64,000 nucleotides of DNA from an uncultured Shimia sp. (lineage in GTDB: Bacteria; Pseudomonadota; Alphaproteobacteria; Rhodobacterales; Rhodobacteraceae). The translations under genes were made by a program, and so were the position numbers. The DNA lies in contig NZ_CAJXIV010000002.1 in the NCBI RefSeq assembly GCF_913054185.1, forward strand, positions 1 to 64,000, written 5' to 3'. Shown here in pieces: positions 19,428 to 31,502 of this stretch (positions within the stretch are counted from its first letter, which is position 1; every line of letters starts with the position of its first letter). The notes below the pieces were generated by a model, which saw nothing but the letters and a program-made list of their open reading frames with translations, ran no database searches and was not told the DNA's origin.

Positions 19428-21733
19428 GAGTTTGAGATCCGCGCCTGAACTGCTTCTGTGAGGTCGCTGAGGGAAAACGGCTTCGGCAAGAAACTGGAAT
19501 TTTCAATGCGCGCCTGATCGTCAGAGAAACTATCTTCCGCATAACCGGAGACAAAAATCACCGGCACATTTGGATACTCCTCACGCGCCTGGCGCACCCA
19601 GCTTGGCCCATCCATGCCAGGCATAATCACATCACTGACAAATACATCAATGGTTGGGTGATCCATCTCCAGAACTTCCAGAGCCTCTTCTCCCGACGCG
19701 GCTTCAAGCACGGTGAAGCCCCGCATTTTCAACGCACGTGTCGCAAAAGACCGCACTGGTGCCTCGTCCTCGACAAGCAAGACAACCCCGCTGTGCTGGA
19801 CTTCTGGCAAGTCTGGGCGCTTGCCAAGCTCAGGTGCCGCCACCTGCTCTGCTGCGGCACCATGCGCAGGAAACATCAACGTGAAGGTGGTGCCCACTCC
19901 CTCCGTGCTGTCGACAAAAATGTAGCCGCCGGTCTGCTTCACGATGCCATACGCCGTGCTCAGGCCAAGCCCGGTGCCTTCACCTGTCTTTTTGGTGGTG
20001 AAAAAGGGCTCAAATACTTTCTGGAGCTTGTCACGCGCGATGCCGATGCCCTGATCTGCCACCGTGACCGACACGTAATTGCCAACTGGCACAACCACCC
20101 GGTCACGCTCCAACGCCTCGCTGAGCTCAACACCCTCAGTTGTCACTCGGATTTCGCCGCCATCCGGCATGGCATCCCGCGCGTTCACAACCAAGTTCAT
20201 CAGCACCTGCTCCAACTGCCGCTTGTCTGCGCGGATCGCGGGCAGCACCGGATCATTGTTCAATGTCAATGTCACCCGCTCCCCAACCAATCGGTTCAGC
20301 AAATGGGTCAAGTCCGCCAACGTATTGCGCAGGTCCAACACTTCCGGGCGCAGGTTCTGCTTTCGGGAGAACGCCAACAACTGCCCAACCAGCGCTGCGG
20401 CACGATTGGCGTTCTGATTGATCTGAATAAGGTCCGCGTAGTCCGCATCCCCTTGGTCGTGTCGCAGCAACAAAAGGTCACAATGCCCTGAAATTGCTGT
20501 CAAAAGATTGTTGAAATCGTGTGCCACACCACCGGCCAACTGGCCAATTGCCTGCATCTTTTGGCTTTGCACAAATTGCGCTTCCAGAGACTTGAGCTCG
20601 GTGGCGTCACTTAGCACGGCAATCAAAGAGGTCTCGCCACCTTCGATCACGCGATTCAGACTGACTTGCACAATCACATCTTTGTCGTCTCGCTTAAGGC
20701 GCAAGAATTCCGATTGATTGACCGTTTTCCCCTGCGCGGCTTCCATCAGCCAATCCACAATTGAACGTCCCAGACCCTCCATGAGGTCGCCGATAATGGT
20801 TTTCGGTGAAACCTCCATATTGATCAACGCCCGTGCAGCGCGGTTGGCCAACAGCACGTCACCGGAGGGGGTCACTTTCAAAAGGGCAACCGGCAGCTCG
20901 TCAAACTGCACCGCCCCATCGCGCATCACCGGTACTTCAGTGGGCAGCAAGTAGACCTCACGCCGCCCGGCCGTGGCCTCAAATTCCGCGACCAAACATT
21001 GCTGCTCTCCGTTTGAGGTATGCACCACAGTTGCACTGCGCAGATCTTGCACATCAGGACCAAACACATCCGCGAGCGTTTTCTTGCGCTCGCCAAGCAA
21101 GTGACGGGCTGCTGGATTCATAAACAAAACCGTCCCAGACCGTCCGACAGTCAGCATAGGTAACCGCGGCGCCCCACCGGCATGCTGCGCATCCGCAACG
21201 GGATTAGATTTCTGGATGTTCCACAGCAGTACGCCGTATTCCAAACTTGTTACGGACAGCCGCATCATCGCATCACGCAGAGACAGCTCTTCTTCGCATT
21301 TTCCCTCTGCAAGGCTGCTCGCAATCATGTCGCGCACCTTGCCTTCGGGGTCCAAAACCTGATCCGACAACGCTTCAATCATGGTGTCGCGCGCGCCCAA
21401 ACCCGCATCCATCGCAGCCTTATTGGCGTAGATCACCTGCCCCTCAGGGTTGGACACAAAGGCCTGATCGGTCGCCTCGTCAAACATCCGGCGCAGCAGG
21501 GATACCGCCCGCATTTGCGCGGCCTTTCGGCGCAAAGACACCATCAAACTCACAGCGCTGCCCAGGCCCAGAAGCCCGCTGGCAAACACCATCGCTATGC
21601 GCATCGGGCCTGGTTGCAAAAGAACAGCCGTCACCACCATGACCAAAGCGGCCAAGGCGAGGATGCCGGCATGATGTGGTGAGTCACCCATATGACGGGG
21701 GGAAGGCCCCTTGGCCTTTGTCGAATTGGACAC
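19424..21733 (-). CDS. cckA: Hybrid histidine kinase CckA
   Basis: CckA heads the CckA-ChpT-CtrA phosphorelay, which in Rhodobacterales controls motility, gene transfer agents and recombination genes. The 769 residues begin with two membrane segments near 22-38 and 45-64, then PAS-like regions at about 80-180, 190-270 and 280-380, the phosphoacceptor His405 in GGVAHDFNN, an ATPase domain (NARDAMPDGG, GIGIARD, GTGLGL) and a receiver domain with Asp701 in SDVIMPGMDG. The sequence QSQKMQAIGQLAGGVAHDFN closely follows Caulobacter CckA. It is transcribed alone and meets the sulfotransferase gene tail to tail. Confidence 0.93.
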   Translation of the reverse strand: MSNSTKAKGPSPRHMGDSPHHAGILALAALVMVVTAVLLQPGPMRIAMVFASGLLGLGSAVSLMVSLRRKAAQMRAVSLLRRMFDEATDQAFVSNPEGQVIYANKAAMDAGLGARDTMIEALSDQVLDPEGKVRDMIASSLAEGKCEEELSLRDAMMRLSVTSLEYGVLLWNIQKSNPVADAQHAGGAPRLPMLTVGRSGTVLFMNPAARHLLGERKKTLADVFGPDVQDLRSATVVHTSNGEQQCLVAEFEATAGRREVYLLPTEVPVMRDGAVQFDELPVALLKVTPSGDVLLANRAARALINMEVSPKTIIGDLMEGLGRSIVDWLMEAAQGKTVNQSEFLRLKRDDKDVIVQVSLNRVIEGGETSLIAVLSDATELKSLEAQFVQSQKMQAIGQLAGGVAHDFNNLLTAISGHCDLLLLRHDQGDADYADLIQINQNANRAAALVGQLLAFSRKQNLRPEVLDLRNTLADLTHLLNRLVGERVTLTLNNDPVLPAIRADKRQLEQVLMNLVVNARDAMPDGGEIRVTTEGVELSEALERDRVVVPVGNYVSVTVADQGIGIARDKLQKVFEPFFTTKKTGEGTGLGLSTAYGIVKQTGGYIFVDSTEGVGTTFTLMFPAHGAAAEQVAAPELGKRPDLPEVQHSGVVLLVEDEAPVRSFATRALKMRGFTVLEAASGEEALEVLEMDHPTIDVFVSDVIMPGMDGPSWVRQAREEYPNVPVIFVSGYAEDSFSDDQARIENSSFLPKPFSLSDLTEAVQARISNS

Positions 21734-21823
21734 GTCTGCACCTATTCTTTTACGTCTTCGTTAATATGCGTCAAATTATCTTAAACACGCATTAACGAAG
21801 ACAGAAGAAAAAGCGTAAGCCCT

Positions 21824-22972
21824 CTATTTTTTACGCAAAATTGCCCCAAAGAATCCGTCGCCACCTTCAGAGAGGGCGAATTGACGCTGCCATTGCACCG
21901 CCCATTCCGGGAATTTTCCTACAAACCGATCAATCTGAGCGGTGTTTTCGGCACTCAAAACGGAACAGGTCGCATAAACCAAAACCCCACCTGGCGCGAC
22001 CAACTCTTTGGCTTGATCCAGAATATCTGCCTGTGTGACCTCCAGTTGCGCCAAATCGTCCTCTGTGAACCGCCATTTGGCGTCCGGGGCCCGTCGCCAG
22101 GTTCCGCTACCGGAACAGGGCACGTCACATAGCACCATCTCATACGGCGCAGACGCCGATGGGTCCTCCACAATCTGCACAGCCACACCAGCGCGTTTGG
22201 CACGGGCCGGCAGGTCCGCCATTCGATGTACCAAAGCATCATAAGCAAAAAATGTGGCATCAGCACGCCCAGCCATTGCCAGAGTTTTGCCGCCTCCACC
22301 TGCGCAATAGTCCAGAACTTTCAAACCCTGCTCCAGTGGCAACTGCGCCACCAACGCCTGACTGGAGGCATCCTGTAGCTCGACCATCCCATCTAGATAT
22401 GCGGCGTTCAGCTTAATCCGCCGCGCGCCTGCGGTCACTTCCAGCGCAGTGTCCACCAAGTCCATTGGCTTTGCTTCAATGCCATCTTGCAACAGGGCAG
22501 CCTGTGCCTCGGCACGGGTCGCCTTGCGCGGATTGACCCGCAGGATAACTGGCGCGCGGCCCCGCAACGCCTCATGAGTTGCCTCAAACGCTGCACCAAG
22601 ACTGGCGCGCATGGGGTCCTGCAACCACTCCGGCAGATCAAGCGGCATGTCGCCATCAGGTGATGTGGCTTCTCGTTCGGTCAGCGGAGCTGGTCCATAT
22701 CCTTCGCCGCTGAAAACCATATCCAAATCCGCGCCATCCTGACGCAAAACACCAATCATCACACCACGCCCTGTCAAATCCCCACCAACAAATGCGGCGG
22801 AGTTTCTTCGGCGCAGCGCATCAAATACGTGATCCCGCACAGCCGCCCGGTCTTTGGAGCCCGCAAACCGGCTGCGCCGCGCCCATCCCGTCAACGCTTT
22901 TTCCGCCGGCGTTCCCTCCAAGATGTCATCGAGAATCTCTATCGCTGCTTGTACGCGCGCTGCTGGTGTCAT
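21824..22972 (-). CDS. RsmB/NOP2-family RNA (cytosine-C5) methyltransferase
   Basis: The 382-residue protein starts with an NusB-like RNA-binding region (ARVQAAIEILDDIL) and continues with the SAM-dependent fold. The motif VLDYCAGGGGKTLAMA binds SAM; VLCDVPCSGSGTWRRAPD and YATCSVLSAEN carry the two cysteines used by 5-methylcytosine RNA methyltransferases. The target is probably 16S rRNA C967 or a related position, by family analogy. Its stop is about 90 bases from cckA, on the same strand. Confidence 0.9.
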   Translation of the reverse strand: MTPAARVQAAIEILDDILEGTPAEKALTGWARRSRFAGSKDRAAVRDHVFDALRRRNSAAFVGGDLTGRGVMIGVLRQDGADLDMVFSGEGYGPAPLTEREATSPDGDMPLDLPEWLQDPMRASLGAAFEATHEALRGRAPVILRVNPRKATRAEAQAALLQDGIEAKPMDLVDTALEVTAGARRIKLNAAYLDGMVELQDASSQALVAQLPLEQGLKVLDYCAGGGGKTLAMAGRADATFFAYDALVHRMADLPARAKRAGVAVQIVEDPSASAPYEMVLCDVPCSGSGTWRRAPDAKWRFTEDDLAQLEVTQADILDQAKELVAPGGVLVYATCSVLSAENTAQIDRFVGKFPEWAVQWQRQFALSEGGDGFFGAILRKK

Positions 22973-23253
22973 GTGCCGCCTCTTTCCAATTTGATCGGGC
23001 GCACCATGGTATTTTTTTTGCGGCCGCCCGTCAGCGTTGCTCTACATCATGGCGTGCTGTGATCGCAACTGTTCGCAGCCCGCTTAAATTTTGAGCACAA
23101 ATCAATCATAGAGATACCGTGGGTCATTCAAAGTACCGCATCGCGCGTGAAATGCATTTGGACCTTTAATTTAAGGACGTGTCATAAGGCTTCGTTAAAC
23201 TTGCCACCGCTAGTCCATCACGTGAAACCTCAACAATCAGAGAGTCGACTGCG

Positions 23254-25161
23254 ATGCCAGCCCTCCTCACAAAACTGTCTACACGGATCAGTGCCATCGC
23301 CGTTGTGGCTCTTGCACTGGCCATAGTTCTCACCCTTTTGCTGCAAAACCACATGCGCAACACGGTTGAAACCATGTACAATAAGAAGCTTCTGGAAATC
23401 ACCGAAACGGCAACCAGCCTGCTCGCAAATCTGGAAAAAGGTGTGCAAGAGGGCAAGTACAGCCCTGAAGAAGCCCGCACGCTGGGTCGCGAACAACTGG
23501 AATCTCTCAATTATGGTGACTCCGGCTACCTTTTTGCCTTTGACACCAACTACGTGATGACAGCGCACCCACATCGCCCGCAGTGGATCGGACACAGTCA
23601 GGAAAGCTTGGAAGACCCAAACGGCCTGATGATTTTCCAGGAAATGCGCAAGATTGCCATGGAAAATGGCAGCGGCACGCTGATCTATCACTTCCAAAAA
23701 CCCGACAGCGATCTGCAAGAGGCCAAAATTGGCTTTGCCTACCACTATAAACCGTGGAACTGGATTGTCGGAACCGGTGCGTATCTGTCTGACATCGAAG
23801 CGGAAATGGCAAAAATTCGCAACAAGGCGTTAACCATTCTGGGGGGCATTCTTGTTGTCCTGTCTTTGGTCGCCTTTTTCATCATCCGCAGCGTCACCGG
23901 CCCATTGGACAGCTTGCGCAAGCGCATGGCAGATTTGGCTGAGGGGGACACAAACGCAGACATCCCATTCACCCAAACCCAGAATGAGTTGGGGGACATG
24001 GCCCGCACTCTGGATGTGTTCCGCGCCGCGCTGGTGCGCCAACGTGAGTTGGAAGAAAGCCAGAAACAAGCCGCAGCCGCTCAATCCGAAGTGGTGGAAA
24101 CCCTATCTGATCACCTCGCGAACCTTTCAAACGGTGATTTGGCTTCTAAAATTGCCGTCGTTTTCCCAGCTGAATACGAAAAGCTTCGCACAGATTTCAA
24201 CGCCTCGATTACAAATCTCAGCAGCACAGTCACTGATGTGGTCGACTCTTCCAAATCGATTCACAGCGGTGCGACTGAAATCAGCCAGGCTTCGGATGAT
24301 CTGTCCAAACGGACAGAGAGTCAGGCCGCCACGTTGGAGGAAACCGCAGCGGCGCTGGATGATCTGACCCGCTCCGTAAAGGCCGCAGCAGATGGCGCAC
24401 GTGATGTGGAAGGCACTATGCAGACCGCAAAAACCGAGGCTGAGGAAAGTGGCGAAGTGGTGCGCAATGCCGTTTCCGCGATGACCGAGATCGAGCAAAG
24501 CTCGGCGCATATCTCACAAATTATCTCAGTGATTGACGACATCGCCTTCCAAACCAATCTGCTTGCGCTGAATGCAGGCGTAGAAGCCGCCCGTGCCGGC
24601 GACGCAGGTCGGGGGTTTGCGGTTGTGGCTTCTGAAGTGCGCAAATTGGCGCACAGCTCTTCTGAAGCTGCCAATGAAATCAAGGCGCTCATCGAGAAAT
24701 CATCGGAGCAAGTGGACCGTGGTGTGAGCCTTGTGGGGCAAACCGGCGATGCCCTGAGCACAATTGTCGATCGTGTGGTGCATATCTCCGGCATGGTCTC
24801 AGCTATTGCTGATGGCGCGACGGAACAATCCCAAAGCCTTGCTGAGATCAACGCCGGTGTGATGCAGTTGGATCAGGTGACGCAGAAAAACGCGGCCATG
24901 GTCGAAGAATCCACCGCAGCGACGCATTTACTCAAGTCCGATGCCGTAGGCCTCGCAAAAATGGTTGGTCACTTCAATTTGGATGCCAGTGCCAAATCAG
25001 CCAAACCCAAGCCTGCAGCAAAGGTAACTGAGGCGGACTGGCAGGCGGACAAAAAAGCGGATCAACCAAAGCCAAGAGCAAAGAAAACGGCGCCAGCTCC
25101 TGCAGCGAGAAGCTTCAGCACCAATGGCAATGCCGCTGAAGAAACCTGGACAGACTTTTAA
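23254..25161 (+). CDS. Methyl-accepting chemotaxis protein with periplasmic Cache domain
   Basis: The 635-residue receptor has a membrane segment at about 12-31, a periplasmic sensor at 33-190 containing [20 protein letters not shown] in parts and [14 protein letters not shown] (single Cache type), a second membrane segment near 192-214 and HAMP regions. The signalling hairpin carries [21 protein letters not shown]. The C-terminus is a basic proline/alanine-rich linker ending in TWTDF, a W-x2-F pentapeptide of the kind that tethers the CheR methyltransferase. The ligand is unknown; Cache domains of this kind often bind small carboxylates. No che genes are nearby. Confidence 0.94.
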   Translation: MPALLTKLSTRISAIAVVALALAIVLTLLLQNHMRNTVETMYNKKLLEITETATSLLANLEKGVQEGKYSPEEARTLGREQLESLNYGDSGYLFAFDTNYVMTAHPHRPQWIGHSQESLEDPNGLMIFQEMRKIAMENGSGTLIYHFQKPDSDLQEAKIGFAYHYKPWNWIVGTGAYLSDIEAEMAKIRNKALTILGGILVVLSLVAFFIIRSVTGPLDSLRKRMADLAEGDTNADIPFTQTQNELGDMARTLDVFRAALVRQRELEESQKQAAAAQSEVVETLSDHLANLSNGDLASKIAVVFPAEYEKLRTDFNASITNLSSTVTDVVDSSKSIHSGATEISQASDDLSKRTESQAATLEETAAALDDLTRSVKAAADGARDVEGTMQTAKTEAEESGEVVRNAVSAMTEIEQSSAHISQIISVIDDIAFQTNLLALNAGVEAARAGDAGRGFAVVASEVRKLAHSSSEAANEIKALIEKSSEQVDRGVSLVGQTGDALSTIVDRVVHISGMVSAIADGATEQSQSLAEINAGVMQLDQVTQKNAAMVEESTAATHLLKSDAVGLAKMVGHFNLDASAKSAKPKPAAKVTEADWQADKKADQPKPRAKKTAPAPAARSFSTNGNAAEETWTDF

Positions 25162-25183
25162 GCCACGTTTCGAAAATCAAAAA

Positions 25184-25217
25184 GAAAGGGCTGAACCCGC
25201 CAAGGTTCAGCCCTTTC
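25184..25217 (-). terminator. Bidirectional terminator between the chemoreceptor gene and guaB
   Basis: A 14-bp perfect stem (GAAAGGGCTGAACC with its complement) and six-base loop. The minus strand reads into TTTTTGATTTT, so it is best suited to end guaB, though it may also stop the converging chemoreceptor transcript. Confidence 0.85.
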
Positions 25218-25247
25218 TCGTTAAAGAATGCATACCCCTAAAGGCGG

Positions 25248-26765
<1,518 letters not shown>

Positions 26766-26969
26766 CTAATCGCCCCCATTTACCGCTTCTGACGCCTTCG
26801 CGACGCAAATACTTTAGCCGCATGTGCTACGCGTGCGTTTTCTGACCTAACGGTCAACTTTTCAGTCTCTCTTTGCCGCCCATAGACCACCCCATGCCGC
26901 TCCTTGCCTTTCTCGGTAAATTTCGGCAGCTATGCTGCCAGCCAAGCGAACAGACTTAAGGCCTTCTCG

Positions 26970-29009
26970 ATGAGCAGCGACCCATTAGTGATCTTCACCC
27001 CTTCCGGCAAACGTGGCCATTTTCCAGTAGGCACACCCGTTCTGACAGCCGCCCGCCAATTGGGCGTTGATCTGGACAGCGTCTGTGGTGGCCGCGGCGT
27101 CTGCTCCAAATGCCAGATTACGCCCTCTTACGGCGAGTTCCCCAAACACGGTGTGACCGTCTCTGAAGACGCCCTGTCAGACTGGAACGCGGTAGAGCAA
27201 CGCTACGACGACAAACGCGGCCTGACCAAAGGCCGCCGCCTTGGCTGTCAGGCCACTGTGCAAGGTGACATCGTCATCGACGTGCCGCCGGAAAGCCAGG
27301 TGCACAAACAGGTGGTGCGCAAACGCGCCGAGGTGCGCGACATCACTCTGAACTCCACCGTGCACCTGACCTATGTCGAGGTCGAAGAACCCGACATGCA
27401 CAAGCCCTCCGGTGACTTGGAGCGTCTGCTCACTGCTTTAAAAGCCGCCACCGGCCACGCGGAAATCTCGGTGGACACCCATCTCCTGCGCCCGCTGCAA
27501 CCGATCCTGCGCAAAGGCAAGTGGTCTGTCACCGCCGCGATCCACCAAGACCACACCGGTGCCCCGCCCCGTCTGATTGCGCTCTGGCCCGGTTATTTCG
27601 AAGGCCCCGTCTTTGGTCTCGCGGTCGACCTCGGCTCAACCACCATCGCCGGCCACCTTTGTGATCTGACCTCCGGCGAAGTTGTCGCCTCGTCTGGCCT
27701 GATGAACCCACAAATCCGCTTTGGGGAAGATCTGATGAGCCGCGTCAGCTACGCCATGATGAACAAGGGCGGCGATCTGGAGATGACCGCTGCGGTGCGC
27801 GACGGCCTCAACCAACTGGTCGTCGACATTGCCAAAGACGCCAATATCGCGCCAACTCAGATCCTCGACGCCGTCTTTGTGATGAACCCGGTGATGCATC
27901 ACCTGTTCCTTGGCATTGACCCGTTTGAGTTGGGCCAGGCTCCTTTTGCACTGGCAACGTCCGACGCGCTCTCCCTGCCCGCATCCGAGCTTGGCCTCAA
28001 CATCGCCCTAGGCACTCGCGCTTATTTGCTGCCCTGTATCGCAGGCCACGTGGGCGCAGACGCCGCCGGTGTGGCACTTTCCGAAGCGCCAGACAAATCA
28101 GAAGACCTTGCACTGGTGGTTGATGTGGGCACCAACGCGGAAATTCTGCTGGGCGACAAGAACGGCGTGCTCGCCTGCTCTTCCCCAACCGGCCCCGCCT
28201 TTGAAGGCGCACAGATCAGCGCTGGCCAACGCGCAGCGCCCGGCGCCATCGAACGTGTGGAAATCGACCCGGTTACCAAAGAACCACGTTTCTGCGTCAT
28301 TGGCAGTGATCTCTGGTCAGATGACAACAGCTTCGCCGCCGCCATCGCGGGCACCGGCATCACTGGCATCTGTGGCTCCGGGATCATCGAAGTGATTGCC
28401 GAAATGCGCCTCGCGGGAATCGTGGATGCCTCCGGTCTTATCGGCTCAGCGGAGCAAACCGGTACATCCCGCTGCTTTGCCGACGGACGCACCAATTCCT
28501 ACACGCTTTGGGAAGGTGACGCCGACCAAAAACCCATCACCGTCACCAACTCTGACATTCGTGCCATTCAGATGGCCAAAGCCGCGCTTTACTCCGGCGC
28601 CCGCTTGCTGATGGACAAACGTGGCGTTGACCAAGTTGACCGTGTGGTGCTCGCAGGCGCCTTTGGTGCACATATCTCCACCAAACACGCCATGGTGCTG
28701 GGCATGATCCCGGATTGCCCCTTTGACAAAGTCACCTCAGCAGGCAACGCCGCTGGCACCGGTGCCCGCATCGCTCTATTGAACAAAGACGCGCGTTCTG
28801 AAATCGAAACCCTCGTGCGCAAAATCGAGAAAATCGAAACCGCCGTGGAACCGCGCTTCCAGGAGCATTTTGTGAACGCTTCAGCATTGCCAAACTCCGC
28901 CGATCCTTTTCCGATCCTGCGCGAGGTTGTCGATCTACCCGAAGTAAGTTTCAACACCGGCGGTGGCGATGGGTCCGGTGGCGGTCGTCGTCGCCGTCGT
29001 CGCGGCTAG
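26970..29009 (+). CDS. Ferredoxin/ASKHA-domain protein, reductive activator of corrinoid enzymes type
   Basis: The 679-residue protein starts at 26970, eight bases after AAGG. A plant-type [2Fe-2S] domain occupies residues 5-110 with Cys39, Cys45, Cys48 and Cys93. The C-terminal two thirds are an ASKHA-like ATPase (DUF4445 pattern): FGLAVDLGSTTIAGHL, LALVVDVGTNAEILLG, SPTGPAFEGAQISAGQ and VVLAGAFGAHIS. Such proteins reactivate oxidised corrinoid methyltransferases using ATP. The last 18 residues are a Gly tract followed by six arginines, which is unusual. No corrinoid protein or methyltransferase is nearby. Confidence 0.85.
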   Translation: MSSDPLVIFTPSGKRGHFPVGTPVLTAARQLGVDLDSVCGGRGVCSKCQITPSYGEFPKHGVTVSEDALSDWNAVEQRYDDKRGLTKGRRLGCQATVQGDIVIDVPPESQVHKQVVRKRAEVRDITLNSTVHLTYVEVEEPDMHKPSGDLERLLTALKAATGHAEISVDTHLLRPLQPILRKGKWSVTAAIHQDHTGAPPRLIALWPGYFEGPVFGLAVDLGSTTIAGHLCDLTSGEVVASSGLMNPQIRFGEDLMSRVSYAMMNKGGDLEMTAAVRDGLNQLVVDIAKDANIAPTQILDAVFVMNPVMHHLFLGIDPFELGQAPFALATSDALSLPASELGLNIALGTRAYLLPCIAGHVGADAAGVALSEAPDKSEDLALVVDVGTNAEILLGDKNGVLACSSPTGPAFEGAQISAGQRAAPGAIERVEIDPVTKEPRFCVIGSDLWSDDNSFAAAIAGTGITGICGSGIIEVIAEMRLAGIVDASGLIGSAEQTGTSRCFADGRTNSYTLWEGDADQKPITVTNSDIRAIQMAKAALYSGARLLMDKRGVDQVDRVVLAGAFGAHISTKHAMVLGMIPDCPFDKVTSAGNAAGTGARIALLNKDARSEIETLVRKIEKIETAVEPRFQEHFVNASALPNSADPFPILREVVDLPEVSFNTGGGDGSGGGRRRRRRG

Positions 29010-29059
29010 CCAAATCCCGCTTGACCCTCCCGCAACGCTGCCCTACCAACAGGCGTGCT

Positions 29060-29133
29060 GCGGGTATGGTGAAAAGGTATCACACGAGCTTCCCAAGCTC
29101 TTGTTACGGGTTCGATTCCCGTTACCCGCTCCA
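29060..29133 (+). tRNA. tRNA-Gly (anticodon CCC)
   Basis: The acceptor stem GCGGGTA pairs with TACCCGC, the D arm GTGA/TCAC and T arm ACGGG-TTCGATT-CCCGT are intact, and the anticodon loop TTCCCAA gives CCC. The 3' CCA is encoded. The outermost anticodon-stem pair is mismatched. Confidence 0.95.
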
Positions 29134-29222
29134 CAAAATCAATCACTTACAGATCCACCTTAACACAAAACGCCGCATCCCATTGGAACACGGCGCTGTT
29201 GTTTTTTGCAGGGACACAAAGC

Positions 29223-30824
29223 TCAGTCGCGCATGCTCAGAATGTGATCGAGCAAGGCCACCGTGGAGGCACTTGATCCCTCCGGCGCGCCTTTGCCTTC
29301 CATCGCAGGCACCAAACCGTTGGCCAGCTCTTTTCCCAGCTCCACGCCCCATTGGTCGTAAGAGTTGATGCCATAGATCACCCCTTCGACAAACACGCGA
29401 TGCTCATACATCGCCACAATCTGGCCAAGCACATAAGGCGTCAGGCGTGGATAAACCAAAGTGGTCGACGGGCGGTTGCCGGTAAACACGCGGTGCTTCG
29501 CCAGCTGCTCCAACTTGGCGCCGGACACGCCTTTTTCTTCCAGCTGCGCCCGCGCTTCCGCCTCAGTACGCCCCTTAAGCAAAGCTTCCGATTGCGCCAA
29601 GCAGTTTGCCACCAAAGCGCGATGGTGCTCACCCAAGGCAGGCTCATGCCCTTCGGCCCCAACCAGAAATTCACAGGGGACAACTTCCTGCCCCTGATGG
29701 ATCAACTGGTAAAACGCATGCTGCCCATTGGTGCCAGGTTCCCCCCAGACCACCGGCCCTGCAACGCGATCCAGCGGGCTGCCATCCAAGGCCACGCCTT
29801 TACCGTTGCTCTCCATCTCAAGCTGTTGAAGATAGGCCGGCAACCGCGCCAACCGCTGCTCATAAGGCAGCACAGCACGTGTGGCATGGCCACAGACCTG
29901 CTGGTTCCAAATCCCGATCAAGGCCAACAGCACCGGCAAGTTGTCTTCAAACGGCGCGTCACAGAAGTGCCGGTCCATCGCCTGACCACCCTCAAGGAAG
30001 CTCTCAAACGCTTTAGGACCAATCGACAGCATCAGTGAGAAACCAATTGGCCCCCACACCGAATAGCGCCCACCAACCCAATCCTCAAAGCCAAACACCC
30101 GCTCCGCCGGAATACCAAACAGCGCGCACTTATCCACGGCAGAAGAGATCGCGACAAATCTCTCCAACGCGTCAGGCCCACCGGCCCAGGCCATAACCGA
30201 ACGCGCATTCATCAAAGTTTCCTGCGTGCCAAAAGTTTTGGACGCCACAATCACCAACGTGCTGTCCGGGTCCAATCCCGCAAGCGTATCGGTGACGTCC
30301 GCACCATCCACATTGGAAATAAAGTGGCACTTTGGCCCATCACCATAAGGCGCCAGTGCCATGAAGGCCATCAAAGGTCCAAGATCAGACCCACCAATGC
30401 CGATGTTCACCACATCGGTGATGCGTTTGCCATTGCCCGGAAAACTGCCATCACGCACCGCGCTGGCGAGCTTGGCCATGCGAGTACGTGTCTCGCGAAC
30501 CTCAGGCAGCACATCCTGCCCATCGACAACAAGCGGGGCGTCTCCCAGGTTACGCAGCGCCGTGTGCAACACCGCGCGGTCTTCTGTTACGTTGATTTTT
30601 TCGCCAGCAAACATCGCCGCCCGCTTGGCCGCCACGCCTGCAGCCTCCGCCAAACGGATCAACGCCGCCTTGGCCTCTGCATCAATCAACGTTTTGCTGT
30701 AATCAAACAGCAACCCATCTGTCTTCAGGCTAAAATCCAGTGCCCGCGCGTCATCGACTTCAAATAATGCCGAGATCTGTCGCGTCTCCGCGCTGTCACG
30801 CAGCCCGCCCAATTCAGTCCACAT
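29223..30824 (-). CDS. pgi: Glucose-6-phosphate isomerase
   Basis: Pgi interconverts glucose 6-phosphate and fructose 6-phosphate. I use the ATG at 30824 (MWTELGGLRD), nine bases after GGAG; a TTG two codons upstream is possible. The 533-residue enzyme has the family signatures NIGIGGSDLGP, SKTFGTQETL and VGGRYSVWGPIGFS, the catalytic Glu in EMESNGKG and the lysine/histidine region of YEHRVFVEG. It is last in zwf-pgl-pgi, starting seven bases after the pgl stop. The operon order is that of organisms that feed glucose 6-phosphate into the Entner-Doudoroff route. Confidence 0.97.
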   Translation of the reverse strand: MWTELGGLRDSAETRQISALFEVDDARALDFSLKTDGLLFDYSKTLIDAEAKAALIRLAEAAGVAAKRAAMFAGEKINVTEDRAVLHTALRNLGDAPLVVDGQDVLPEVRETRTRMAKLASAVRDGSFPGNGKRITDVVNIGIGGSDLGPLMAFMALAPYGDGPKCHFISNVDGADVTDTLAGLDPDSTLVIVASKTFGTQETLMNARSVMAWAGGPDALERFVAISSAVDKCALFGIPAERVFGFEDWVGGRYSVWGPIGFSLMLSIGPKAFESFLEGGQAMDRHFCDAPFEDNLPVLLALIGIWNQQVCGHATRAVLPYEQRLARLPAYLQQLEMESNGKGVALDGSPLDRVAGPVVWGEPGTNGQHAFYQLIHQGQEVVPCEFLVGAEGHEPALGEHHRALVANCLAQSEALLKGRTEAEARAQLEEKGVSGAKLEQLAKHRVFTGNRPSTTLVYPRLTPYVLGQIVAMYEHRVFVEGVIYGINSYDQWGVELGKELANGLVPAMEGKGAPEGSSASTVALLDHILSMRD

Positions 30825-30830
30825 ACCCAA

Positions 30831-31502
30831 TCACTCCGTCCAATGCACTTCTGCGCCGCTGGAAATAGCTTTGATCGGCGCCTCTTCTTTTGGCAGTTTC
30901 TGGGCTGCTTGCAAAGCGTCACGCTTGTCCGCGCCCTTGATCAAGATGTGTTTGCGCACCGCCGCATCCAATACGCGCGCAGACAAAGTGATACGCACAT
31001 CCGGCAAATCTTCGCGCCGGATTGGAACCAACACAGAGGCATCCGACGCCAGCGCCGCTGCCAGCCCGTCTGCACCCGGGAACAGCGACGCTGTATGCAT
31101 ATCCGCCCCCATGCCCAGCAACGCCACATCCACCGGCAGCGCACCCAAAATTGTGGTTTCCAGTTCGGCCAGCACGTCCTCAGGTATTTCCGCGGGCGCA
31201 TAAAGCGGCAAATACCGCGCCGCCACAGCCCGGTTGGTCAACAAACGTGACTTCACCAGCGCAGAGTTAGAACGCTCGTGATCCTCCGGCACCCATCGCT
31301 CATCGGTCAAGATCACGTCCATGCGGTCCCAGTCCAAATCGACCGCACTCAACGCATCAAAAATTGGCCCCGGCGTCGTGCCGCCCGGCACGGCCAGAAC
31401 CACACGGTCCTTGTTGTGCAGCGCCTCCGCCAGGTCATCCGCCAGCACGCTGGCGACATCCATCGCCATCATTTCCGCATCAGGGTAGGTGTTGAAGTTC
31501 AT
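30831..31502 (-). CDS. pgl: 6-phosphogluconolactonase
   Basis: The 223-residue enzyme hydrolyses 6-phosphogluconolactone, made by Zwf, to 6-phosphogluconate. The markers are VVLAVPGGTTPGPIF, LTDERWVPEDHERSN and LGMGADMHTASLFPG, all typical of the DevB-type lactonase. It overlaps the zwf stop by four bases and is followed directly by pgi. Confidence 0.95.
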   Translation of the reverse strand: MNFNTYPDAEMMAMDVASVLADDLAEALHNKDRVVLAVPGGTTPGPIFDALSAVDLDWDRMDVILTDERWVPEDHERSNSALVKSRLLTNRAVAARYLPLYAPAEIPEDVLAELETTILGALPVDVALLGMGADMHTASLFPGADGLAAALASDASVLVPIRREDLPDVRITLSARVLDAAVRKHILIKGADKRDALQAAQKLPKEEAPIKAISSGAEVHWTE

